Assembly: GCA_964355975.1 (NCBI GenBank)
Contig: CAYHFW010000009.1
Coordinates: 1 to 64,000, forward strand
Length of the DNA: 64,000 nt
DNA from: F1-60-MAGs104 sp964355975
Lineage (GTDB): Bacteria > Planctomycetota > Phycisphaerae > Phycisphaerales > SM1A02
Direction of reading: 5' to 3'
The translations under genes and the position numbers were made by a program. Below are positions 53,183 to 61,135 of this stretch, one piece after another (positions within the stretch are counted from its first letter, which is position 1; each line of letters begins with the position of its first letter). Under the pieces are notes generated by a model. It made no database searches and had not been told where the DNA came from. It was given only the letters and a program-made list of their open reading frames with translations.

Positions 53183-55147
53183 ATGGCCTCACCCACGAAG
53201 GTGTTCTTGAATCCTCCGTACTCAACCTGCGGAGATCACACGTCGATCGAACGTCTCGCTGTCACCGTCTGGTCGCGCCCGACTGATATGGCGCTGGAAA
53301 TCGCGAGTCGGATTGCGGACTTGATTCGCAACCGCCAGTCCGAGGGGCGCCGCTGCGTGCTTGGGCTTGCCACGGGCAGCACGCCCATCGGCATTTACGC
53401 CGAACTCATCCGCATGCACCGCGAGGATGGGCTGTCGTTCTCGAATGTCACAACCTTCAACCTCGACGAGTACTGGCCGATGGCGCCGAACGGACCTCAG
53501 AGTTACAGGCGCTTCATGCAGGAGCAACTCTTCGATCATGTCAATATCGACCTCGCACAGACGCATGTTCCAGACGGCACGGTCGCAGCGACCGATGCTG
53601 CAGAGTCGTGCGCACAATATGAAGCGAAGATTCGCGGTGCAGGAGGCATTGACCTGCAACTGCTCGGCGTCGGTCGCACCGGTCACATCGGATTCAACGA
53701 GCCGGGCTCGCCGCGCGAGAGTCGCACGCGCCTCATCGTTCTCGACCGAGTCACCCGCAGCGATTCGGCGAGCGACTTCTTCGGCGAGGAGCAAGTTCCG
53801 ATCCGCGCGCTCACCATGGGGATCGGCACGATCCTCGAATCACGGCAACTCATCCTCATGGCGCTGGGTGAAGCAAAGGCGCCGATTGTTCAGCGAGTCG
53901 TCGAAGGGGCGATATCAGGGCACATTCCTGCGACATTTCTGCAGGATCATCCGTGCGTCGAGGTGCATCTCGATCGCCCTGCAGCAGCGCAACTTCAACG
54001 CGAGCGAACTCCGTGGGTCTCGCGGTCGGTCGAGTGGACTCCCGCGGTGATCCGTCATGCAGTGGTGTGGCTGAGCGGTCACACGAAGAAGGCGATTTTG
54101 AAATTGACAGTCGAGGACTACAACGAGAACCACTTGCAGGATCTCGTTGCACGCGAAGGAAGCGCGCATGCCATCAACCTGAGCGTCTTTCGCGATCTTC
54201 AAGAAACAATCACGGGATGGCCCGGCGGCAAGCCCCGCGACCGCAAGCAGGCGGGCGACATCGACCGTGCGCGTGATGCGATCTTTCCGAAGCGGGTGTT
54301 GGTGTTCAGTCCTCACCCAGACGACGATGTGATTTCGATGGGTGGCACGCTCATCCGACTCAGCGAACAGAGTCACGAGGTGCACGTTGCATATCAAACT
54401 TCAGGGAGCATCGCGGTGTCTGACGAGGAGGCAAGGCGATTTCTCGACTTCGTTCAGGACTATTCGATCTCGTTCGATGCAAACGGTGTCGATCGTTCTG
54501 CGAAACAGATGATCGATCTGCTGCACGCGACGAAGCCGAGCGATCCCGATGCGCCAGAGATTCAACGACTGAAGTCAATCATTCGACGCGAGGAGGCGAA
54601 GTCGGCGGCGCGCGTGTGTGGCATCGACGGAAAGCGACTGCACTTTCTTGACTTGCCGTTCTATGAGACGGGTCGCGTGCGAAAGAAGCCGATCACCGAC
54701 GCGGACGTTGCAATCGTCGTCGGCCTGCTTCGTGCAATCAAGCCGCATCAGGTGTACGCCGCTGGCGACTTGTCCGATCCGCATGGAACCCACCGATGTT
54801 GTCTCGCGGCAGTCTTTGCTGCGCTTGATCAAGTGCGGGGCGATGCGTGGTGTGCGAACACGCCCATCGAAACCTTGCTCTATCGAGGTGCGTGGCAGGA
54901 GTGGGGGATCGAAGCAATCGACATCGCGGTACCGCTCTCGCCCGATGAAGTATCTCGCAAGCGACGTGCAATCTTTCGTCACCAGTCACAGAAAGATCGC
55001 CCGCTCTTTCCTGGCGCAGATGATCGCGAGTTCTGGCAGCGAGCCGAGGCGCGCAACAAAGCAACAGCAGCGACCTATGACGCGCTCGGACTCGCCGAGT
55101 ACGAAGCAATCGAAGCGTTCGTCGTGTGGAATGGCGTGCACACGTAA
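53183..55147 (+). CDS. nagB: Glucosamine-6-phosphate deaminase (NagB) fused to PIG-L/LmbE deacetylase
   Basis: ATG 53183 is preferred: GGGAGA lies eight bases upstream, and the frame farther upstream is an MNT relic; ATG 53165 is possible. The 654-residue protein has a NagB domain ('CVLGLATGSTPIGIYAELI', 'VTTFNLDEYWPM', 'LLGVGRTGHIGFNEPG') to about residue 270. The PIG-L domain begins 'RVLVFSPHPDDDVISMGG', with the HPDDD metal site at about 378. It would convert GlcN-6-P to Fru-6-P and de-N-acetylate a GlcNAc derivative. The same fusion is known from other bacteria. It links amino-sugar breakdown to central metabolism. Confidence 0.9.
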   Translation: MASPTKVFLNPPYSTCGDHTSIERLAVTVWSRPTDMALEIASRIADLIRNRQSEGRRCVLGLATGSTPIGIYAELIRMHREDGLSFSNVTTFNLDEYWPMAPNGPQSYRRFMQEQLFDHVNIDLAQTHVPDGTVAATDAAESCAQYEAKIRGAGGIDLQLLGVGRTGHIGFNEPGSPRESRTRLIVLDRVTRSDSASDFFGEEQVPIRALTMGIGTILESRQLILMALGEAKAPIVQRVVEGAISGHIPATFLQDHPCVEVHLDRPAAAQLQRERTPWVSRSVEWTPAVIRHAVVWLSGHTKKAILKLTVEDYNENHLQDLVAREGSAHAINLSVFRDLQETITGWPGGKPRDRKQAGDIDRARDAIFPKRVLVFSPHPDDDVISMGGTLIRLSEQSHEVHVAYQTSGSIAVSDEEARRFLDFVQDYSISFDANGVDRSAKQMIDLLHATKPSDPDAPEIQRLKSIIRREEAKSAARVCGIDGKRLHFLDLPFYETGRVRKKPITDADVAIVVGLLRAIKPHQVYAAGDLSDPHGTHRCCLAAVFAALDQVRGDAWCANTPIETLLYRGAWQEWGIEAIDIAVPLSPDEVSRKRRAIFRHQSQKDRPLFPGADDREFWQRAEARNKATAATYDALGLAEYEAIEAFVVWNGVHT

Positions 55148-55184
55148 GGGCTGCGGTTGGTTGCGATCATCGCGATCGGCGGCA

Positions 55185-55690
55185 TCATCTGACGGGCGAA
55201 TCGCCTTCTGCTTTGCTCACCGATCGCGCCTGCTCGGCACTGCGACGTCCAGTGCCCTCGCGTTTCGTGAGCGAGTCGCCGAGATCCATTCTCGCCGCCT
55301 CGACTTTCGCCATGATCGCGGCGATGACAGCTGAGTTCAGTGCTTGCACATCCGTCGCTTCGGTTGGATCGCTCTCGAGGTCGTAGAGCGCGAGCGGCAC
55401 GTCGACTTCGACATACTTCGCCTCGGCGCCGCCGTGTGTTTGCGCCGCCGCGCCAAGAGTGCGCGATCGATGGGGCAGCACGAGTTTCCACTTGCCCATG
55501 CGCACAGCTTCAAGCGCGTTGGTGTGGTAGTAAAAATAGAAGGCTTCGTGGGTTGCAGTCGCCGCTGGTTCGCACTTCCAGATCGCGCTCGCATCTCGGC
55601 CGTCGATGGGAAGCGCCGCAATTGCAGGTGGTGCGCCGACGATTGCACCAAGCGTCGGGAGCAGATCGATCGTCATCCACGGGACACTCG
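55185..55690 (-). pseudogene. Sulfatase C-terminal fragment
   Basis: The frame reads 'PWMTIDLLPTLGAIVGAPP' and 'PIDGRDASAIW', then 'EAFYFYYHTNALEAVRMGKW', 'LALYDLESDPTEATDV' and a Lys/Arg tail. These are the hallmark C-terminal segments of arylsulfatase-A-type sulfatases. The catalytic N-terminal part (C/S-x-P-x-R) is absent. Upstream of about 55690 the sequence changes into the RCC1-like gene on the other strand, so the gene was cut by a rearrangement. Confidence 0.82.
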
Positions 55691-55729
55691 ACACAGATCC
55701 AGGGTGTGGTCGATGTGTGTGGCGGACTC

Positions 55730-58549
55730 ATGCATAGTGTCGCCCTGAAGTCAGATGGAACGGTGCGCGCGTGGGGAGGCTCCACCCATGGGCAGGCAGC
55801 AGTACCTGCAGGTCTAGGGGGTGTGACTGGGATCGGCGCTGGGCGCTTCCACACGGCGGTGATCGGCAGCGACGGCAAGATCTCGTGCTGGGGTCAAGAC
55901 ATCTACGGCCAATGCGCAGTGCCGACCTCGACGCCGAGCGTGACTCAGATCTCGGCTGGCTATTCGCACACTGCAGCGGTGCGGGCTGATGGCACGGTCG
56001 ACTGTTGGGGATCTAACTGGAATGGCGAGACGACGGTGCCAAGCACCCTCGGAGGCGTTATCCAAGTTGCGGCGGGTTTTGGACACACCGCAGCGCTGAC
56101 GAGTGCGCGCACGGTCGTGTGTTGGGGAGACAATGTGAACGGAGCATGCAATGTCCCCGCGGGCATGGCGAATGTCACGCAAGTAGCCGCTGGATGGGGT
56201 TTCACCGTGGCTCTCTTGGAAGGTGGTGCAGTCAATAGTTGGGGCAACTGGACCACTTGGTCGGTACCCGGCGATGTGGGGGTCGCGAGCCAAGTCGCCG
56301 CGGGGTACGAGCACACGGTCGTGCGACGAGCCACGGGCACTGTTCGGTGCTGGGGCGACAACTACTTTGGCCAGTGCAACGTGCCGGGAACACTCGTCGC
56401 CAGCAGTGCGGTGGCGGGGCTGTACCACACGATCCTCTTGCGACCCGACGGCACGGTTGGATGTTGGGGGCAGAACACGTATGGCCAATGCGATGTCCCA
56501 CCAGACTTGCAAGGCATCGTTGAGATCGGCGGAGGCGCCGAGCACACGGCGGCGCTGCGATCCGACGGAACCGTTGCTTGCTGGGGGAGCAATCAGTTCG
56601 GCCAGGCGGCAGTTCCAGTCGGCCTCGGAGGGGTCCAGCACATCGCAGCGGGAGGTTCGACCACGCTTGCGATCCTCTCAGCAGAGCGGAGTGGCTGTGG
56701 AAACTCGAGTGGCGCTGGGACAGCGACACTTTCGACTGGCGGCTGCGCATGGGAGAATGTCGGCATTTGGACATGGAGCAACGGCGGCGGCCCCCAGGTT
56801 CCGGGTGCGCAGACCGATGTGGACTTCAGCGCCTACGGCAGCGTGGGCAGCACCTGCGACGCGCGTTGCGGCACCCTGCACGCGTATTCCGGCTCGAGCC
56901 TGCTCGTGCCTGTAGATCTGAGCATTCCCAGTGCGTCCCAGCCTGATCACTCGATCGATGTCGCAACGACCGCGACGATGGCAGGTCGCATCTGGCTGCT
57001 GGGCGCGGCTGCGGCGACGCTTCCGGATGACCTCAATGTTCCCGTTCTTCGTTGCAACACCCCCATCAAGAGTTTCGACCTCATCCAGTCGAATGTTCCA
57101 GCGCCGGCGGGCAAGTTCCTCACACTCGTGCCGTCGATGGTTGGCTCGCAGATTCTCTACTCGCTTTCGCTCAGGAATCTCCCCGGAGGCGGCGCGACTG
57201 AAGCGAACTCTGATGCCAGCGCCAGCGGACGCGCGATCGCTGCCGAAGTGATCGACGTGAACGACGATGGCTTCGACGACCTCGCGCTTGCAATCAACTT
57301 CTCAAATCCACAGAGCGGACTCCTTCAGATCTTGATGAACGACGGAACAGGCGCGCTTGGAACATCGAGCCAGCTCTATCCGATTGAGGGTTCCCAACTG
57401 ACCTGTCTTGCGACGGGTGATGTGAATGGCGATGGACTTGAGGACGCTGCGGTCGGGCTGGCAACTGGTCGCATTCACAATTGGCGCAATCTGGGTGAGG
57501 GAGATCTGCAGAATCCATCCTCGTTCCCGACGGGCAGCGACATTCCAATATCGCTCGCCATCATCTCTCGCAGCACCGCCGGCTCAGGTCTCGCCATGCA
57601 GTCAGGTGGGTACACCAGCGGTTCGACCAGCGGGGGCAGCAAGGTAACCACATTCAATGAGTCTGGGACGCAGACGGGGTCGATCTCAACGGACGGAACG
57701 ACGCCGACCACGATGGTCGGGAGAGGTCGCGATGTGGCCACAGGCGGAAGCAGTTCTGCGACGCTCACGCCTGCGCTCGGCGCCAGTGGGAAGGTCGCGG
57801 TCTTTCGGATCGACTCCGACTCCAAAGGCAACCCGGTGCCGACGCTCGTGCAGACGATCAACATCCCCGGATCCCCTGCGCTCATGGACATGGCCGATGT
57901 CGATGGCGACGGCTTTCGCGAGATCATCACGGCAAATCATGCTCCCGAGTCGCTCGGCGATGCCGCGGGCACGCCGGTGCTGACTTTGATGCGTGGTTCT
58001 CCGACCGGATTCAGTGCTGCGATCCCGTTCGCTCCTGACGGTGCGAGTAGCGGCGAGGATGTTTCTCTTGTCGACACCAACAATGACGGAGTTCGTGACA
58101 TTGTGAGCGTTCACCACACAGTGGGTGCTACGACCCAGGCCGCGATCATTCGGCTGGCGATCTGCCGAGATGACAGTGGTGCGCCGTGCAATGATCTCGG
58201 CACGACCTTCACTGTCGAGAGCCAGACTCTGCTGAGCGACTCGACCCAGCCCTCGTTCACTGTCCGTGGCGACCTCAACGGTCACGGCGGCGACGACTTC
58301 TACCTCGTAGACGAGCCACCGTCGAGCGGGGTCGCTGGGCTCGTCGGCAGCACCGGCCGCCCCTATCTCGGTGCAGACTTCTGCATCGGCGACCTCACAC
58401 ACGACAATGCCGTCGATGGAGGCGACCTGAGCCAATTGCTCGTGGTGTGGGGCCTCGCGGGCGAATACTCCGCCGACTTCAATCGGGACGGAGTGGTCGA
58501 TGGCGGCGATCTCGGAATAATGCTCGGATCTTGGGGGTTCTGCAACTAG
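55730..58549 (+). CDS. RCC1-repeat / FG-GAP protein with dockerin-like tag, 5'-truncated
   Basis: RCC1-like repeats run from about 55700 to 56690, with units like 'SVALKSDGTVRAWGGSTHGQ' and 'TILLRPDGTVGCWGQNTYGQ'. FG-GAP/VCBS-like Ca repeats follow ('VNDDGFDDLALAI', 'VNGDGLEDAAVGL', 'VDGDGFREIITA') and then the tag (LTHDNAVDGGDL, FNRDGVVDGGDL, WGFCN). No signal peptide precedes the first repeat. The in-frame sequence upstream (55340-55693) is the antisense of the sulfatase fragment and not real protein. ATG 55730 is the first start inside homologous sequence. Loss of the export signal suggests it is now non-functional or misplaced. Confidence 0.65.
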   Translation: MHSVALKSDGTVRAWGGSTHGQAAVPAGLGGVTGIGAGRFHTAVIGSDGKISCWGQDIYGQCAVPTSTPSVTQISAGYSHTAAVRADGTVDCWGSNWNGETTVPSTLGGVIQVAAGFGHTAALTSARTVVCWGDNVNGACNVPAGMANVTQVAAGWGFTVALLEGGAVNSWGNWTTWSVPGDVGVASQVAAGYEHTVVRRATGTVRCWGDNYFGQCNVPGTLVASSAVAGLYHTILLRPDGTVGCWGQNTYGQCDVPPDLQGIVEIGGGAEHTAALRSDGTVACWGSNQFGQAAVPVGLGGVQHIAAGGSTTLAILSAERSGCGNSSGAGTATLSTGGCAWENVGIWTWSNGGGPQVPGAQTDVDFSAYGSVGSTCDARCGTLHAYSGSSLLVPVDLSIPSASQPDHSIDVATTATMAGRIWLLGAAAATLPDDLNVPVLRCNTPIKSFDLIQSNVPAPAGKFLTLVPSMVGSQILYSLSLRNLPGGGATEANSDASASGRAIAAEVIDVNDDGFDDLALAINFSNPQSGLLQILMNDGTGALGTSSQLYPIEGSQLTCLATGDVNGDGLEDAAVGLATGRIHNWRNLGEGDLQNPSSFPTGSDIPISLAIISRSTAGSGLAMQSGGYTSGSTSGGSKVTTFNESGTQTGSISTDGTTPTTMVGRGRDVATGGSSSATLTPALGASGKVAVFRIDSDSKGNPVPTLVQTINIPGSPALMDMADVDGDGFREIITANHAPESLGDAAGTPVLTLMRGSPTGFSAAIPFAPDGASSGEDVSLVDTNNDGVRDIVSVHHTVGATTQAAIIRLAICRDDSGAPCNDLGTTFTVESQTLLSDSTQPSFTVRGDLNGHGGDDFYLVDEPPSSGVAGLVGSTGRPYLGADFCIGDLTHDNAVDGGDLSQLLVVWGLAGEYSADFNRDGVVDGGDLGIMLGSWGFCN

Positions 58550-58844
58550 CAGGCCCCCAAACTCGGCGCTCAGCAACGCCGATCACAGTTCTCCTCGTGG
58601 GGGCGGCCGCGGAAGCCGGCGTGGCACTGATCGGTGGTCACACGAGAGACCTGACTCTAGTTTTCTGGACTCCAGTTGTTTGTGTCACTGAGTTGATCCG
58701 CTCCGGAAGCACCTCGGAGCTTCAGCACCCGTCGCCGTCAACGCTATTCTGGTCGTCCATGAACGGCTGCGTGACGAGCCGCCGGGCTCTTCCATTTGGT
58801 GTGTAACCGTATCCCATCGGATTTTCCGACGCGACGCCTTGCTG
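58550..58844. other. Intergenic region, no gene seen
   Basis: There are 295 bases between the RCC1-like gene and the deacetylase gene. No gene, terminator or repeat was recognised. The base and codon style changes across this stretch, so one edge of an acquired segment may lie in it. Confidence 0.4.
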
Positions 58845-59735
58845 ATGCAGCTCAAGACACACGACCGTTACGACTACGTCCCACTGCGCGGCCGCGCCGA
58901 CTATGCGTGGCCGGGTGGGCATCGACTGGCCGTCTATTTCGCGCTCAATCTCGAGCATTTCTCGTACGGCGAGGGGCTGGGCGCCGAGCTGGCGCCGGGA
59001 GGACCGCAGCCCGATATTCTCAACTTCGCATGGCGCGATTACGGCAATCGCGTCGGCGCTTGGTACATGCTCGACGCCTTCGACGCGCTGAACCTGCCCA
59101 TGGCGGCGCTGGTCAACAGCACGATGTACGACTATGCGCCGAGCCTGGTGGCGGCTTGCCGTGCGCGCGGTGACGAGATCGTGGGTCATGGCCGCACCAA
59201 CTCTGAGCGGCAGGGCGAGTTCGACGAGACGGCTGAACGAGTCCTGATCGATGACGCCACGAGGCGCATGGCGGAAGCCGAAGGGCGTCACCCAGAAGGC
59301 TGGCTGGGTCCCTGGATCTCACAAAGCCATCGCACGCCCGACCTCTTGGCCGAGGCGGGATACCGCTACCTGCTCGACTGGTGTATGGACGACCAGCCGG
59401 TGTGGTTGCGCTGCCGAGGCGGGCGGCGCATCCTCGCGGTGCCTTACCCGCAGGAAGTGAACGACATCCCGCAGATCGCCGCGCGCAAGGTCGGGGGTGC
59501 GGACTTTGCCGACATCATCATCGACCAGTTCGAAGAGATGCTCGAGCTGTCCCAGAAGCGGCCGCTGGTGATGGGTGTGGCCTTGCATGCTTACCTCGTC
59601 GGCCAGCCCCATCGCCTGCGACATCTCAAGCGCGCACTGCGGCACATCGCGGCGCGACGAGAGCAGATCTGGCTCACAACGCCAGGCGCCATCGCCCAGC
59701 ATTGCATGTCGTTGCCGGCGGGCGTCGTTCCGTAA
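58845..59735 (+). CDS. Polysaccharide deacetylase family protein (PuuE/allantoinase-like)
   Basis: From ATG 58845 the protein has 296 residues. It opens 'RGRADYAWPGGHRLAVYFALNLE', then 'RDYGNRVGAWYMLDAFDALNLP' and 'EIVGHGRTNSERQGEFDETAE', with His in GHG typical of the NodB metal site. 'GWLGPWISQSHRTPDLLAEAGYRY' follows. This is the layout of the PuuE-like (puuE allantoinase/chitin-deacetylase) branch. Codons favour CTG, GCC and GGC in contrast to the CTC/GCG/TCG habit of neighbours, which suggests acquisition from another lineage. No partner genes of purine catabolism are nearby. Confidence 0.85.
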   Translation: MQLKTHDRYDYVPLRGRADYAWPGGHRLAVYFALNLEHFSYGEGLGAELAPGGPQPDILNFAWRDYGNRVGAWYMLDAFDALNLPMAALVNSTMYDYAPSLVAACRARGDEIVGHGRTNSERQGEFDETAERVLIDDATRRMAEAEGRHPEGWLGPWISQSHRTPDLLAEAGYRYLLDWCMDDQPVWLRCRGGRRILAVPYPQEVNDIPQIAARKVGGADFADIIIDQFEEMLELSQKRPLVMGVALHAYLVGQPHRLRHLKRALRHIAARREQIWLTTPGAIAQHCMSLPAGVVP

Positions 59736-60105
59736 AGTGAGCATCTTCGTCCGCGCCCAGCAACGCTGCCGCCGGCAGAGGTTGTGGTGAAGTCGCTGGC
59801 GAACGAGGGCTCCAGCGGCGTGGTGTCATCGGTCGTCGGAATCGACACGTCACGAGGACGTGTCGAAAAAAGGCAATAATTTCGACAAGTGCGGTTGACG
59901 CGCTGGTGCGCAGTTGGTCTCGAGAGGCGATCACGGTATCGGGCGCCAACGCATTGGGTCAGTGCACTCTCCTCGTGGATCCGAGCAGCCGAAGTGATCT
60001 TGGTGCCAAAACGGGTCGCGATGGAAGGGGGCCCAATGCAGAAGCTTGCAAGGAAGCCATGCGGCGAGTTGGCGTTTGAAGTACACGTTAGAATCAGCCT
60101 GCATT
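59736..60105. other. Intergenic region with a perfect palindrome
   Basis: There are 370 bases with no gene recognised. CGACACGTC (59843-59851) and GACGTGTCG (59857-59865) form a perfect stem around ACGAG, followed on the plus strand by AAAAAA, so it is not a terminator on that strand. The rest shows no family, repeat or promoter that I can support. Confidence 0.5.
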
Positions 60106-60414
60106 ATGGTCGATTTCACACGCGCAATCCTCGATCGTGTTCGTGATCTGTGCGCGTGTCACGGAGTTTCGCGTCTCGAGCTCACTGGCTCGGCGGCTCG
60201 CGATGACTTCGATCCGCGCAGCAGCGACATCGACTTGCTTGTGGAGTTTCTTCCAAGCGCCAACATCTCGGCGCTTGCGTTCGTCGAGTTCGCAGATGCG
60301 CTGGAGCAGATTTTCGAACGGCGCGTCGACCTGATCGAATTGAGCGCTGTGAAGAACCCGATCCTGCGCGCGGCGTTCCTGCGTGACAGAGTGCCGTTCT
60401 ATGCAGCAGCGTGA
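60106..60414 (+). CDS. MNT nucleotidyltransferase (MntA-like antitoxin), intact
   Basis: From ATG 60106 the protein has 102 residues: 'CHGVSRLELTGSAARDDF' gives the GS-x-x-R-DDF motif (Gly28-Ser29), and 'SSDIDLLVEFLPSANISAL' gives the D-x-D metal site. The end is 'FERRVDLIELSAVKN' and 'AFLRDRVPFYAAA'. This is a complete minimal nucleotidyltransferase antitoxin. In MntA/HepT pairs it AMPylates the HEPN RNase. The HEPN partner directly downstream is ruined, so this antitoxin seems to be an orphan. Confidence 0.85.
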   Translation: MVDFTRAILDRVRDLCACHGVSRLELTGSAARDDFDPRSSDIDLLVEFLPSANISALAFVEFADALEQIFERRVDLIELSAVKNPILRAAFLRDRVPFYAAA

Positions 60415-60713
60415 ACTTCGTGTGTAACTGATCGATGCGCTCGCAGCGGCCGAGCGGATCATCGCCATCCGCGCGGCGGTCGGATCTCAACGGCTTCGCG
60501 AGGATGAGATCGTGCGAGCTGCGATCGAGCGGCATCTGATCACGATTGGAGAGGCGCTCCAAAAGGCAAACGGGCTTGATGCGTCGGTCGACTCCAAGAT
60601 CTCGCACCTTTTCGCGATCATCGGACTGCGAAATCGACTGGTGCCGCATTGTCGCGCTTGCCGAAGGAGATGTTGACACGTTTGTGCGGGAACTTCGCAT
60701 GCAGACTGAATGA
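60401..60713 (+). pseudogene. HEPN toxin (HepT-like), inactivated
   Basis: The frame starts at ATG 60401 inside the MNT end, reads MQQRELRV and meets TAA at 60425. Past it the frame continues as HEPN: 'LIDALAAAERIIAIRAAVGS', 'VRAAIERHLITIGEALQKAN' and 'HLFAIIGLRNRLV'. The R-x4-H motif should follow as RNRLVH-x-Y, but the sequence jumps with a frame change to 'RIVALAEGDVDTFVRELRMQ' and stop TGA 60711. The segment between, about 10-14 codons with the catalytic His, is deleted. Two independent lesions make it clearly dead. Confidence 0.85.
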
Positions 60714-60715
60714 CG

Positions 60716-60733
60716 GCGGGCAAAGGGACTCGA
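60716..60733. repeat. Direct repeat of the tRNA-Gly 3' end (att-like)
   Basis: GCGGGCAAAGGGACTCGA is an 18-of-18 match to 60859-60876, the 3' end of the tRNA-Gly gene (acceptor stem and part of the T arm), in the same orientation and 143 bases away. It begins three bases after the stop of the ruined HEPN gene. This is the pattern left by integrase-mediated insertion at a tRNA. Confidence 0.8.
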
Positions 60734-60762
60734 GAGGAGGCGGAGCCGAGTCAGAAGACCTA

Positions 60763-60784
60763 TTGCCCCTGCATGCAGGGGCAA
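60763..60784. repeat. Perfect 22-bp palindrome
   Basis: The perfect palindrome TTGCCCCTGCA/TGCAGGGGCAA lies between the two att-like repeats. A second GC-rich stem, CGCGGGC/GCCCGCG, follows shortly after. The role is unknown. Confidence 0.7.
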
Positions 60785-60820
60785 GGGCGCGGGCGCAGCC
60801 CGCGACATGTCCGCGGAAGG

Positions 60821-60852
60821 AAAAAAGCGACACGTTGCGTGTCGGCTTTTTT
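60821..60852. terminator. Bidirectional rho-independent terminator
   Basis: GCGACACG pairs with CGTGTCGGC around TTG. The plus strand has A6 before and T6 after the stem, so it works in both directions. On the minus strand it lies just past the tRNA-Gly 3' end and should end its transcript. Confidence 0.9.
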
Positions 60853-60858
60853 ACTGAA

Positions 60859-60930
<72 letters not shown>

Positions 60931-61135
60931 AGTAGATGCAAATGTAACGGGCGCAACTCTGCAGTTGCAACCTTTGCCCCACACAGTTTCTGAACGGGTC
61001 GTTCGTGCAATGCCAACACAATCTGCACAAATCTTTCGTTGATTCAACTTAGTTTCTCGCGTCAAGAATTGCGGTGCGTTCGAAGGATTCGCTCCCTTCA
61101 CCGCACGTGGCCTCCTCGAGCGATGAGTCTCAACT

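Noticed and set aside
55340..55693. N-terminal extension of the RCC1-like protein
   Set aside because: The frame is antisense to the sulfatase fragment, is Arg-rich without a domain or signal peptide, and homology begins only after 55694.
58722..59291. Minus-strand open frame opposite the deacetylase gene
   Set aside because: It is the antisense shadow of a well-supported enzyme and shows no domain features.
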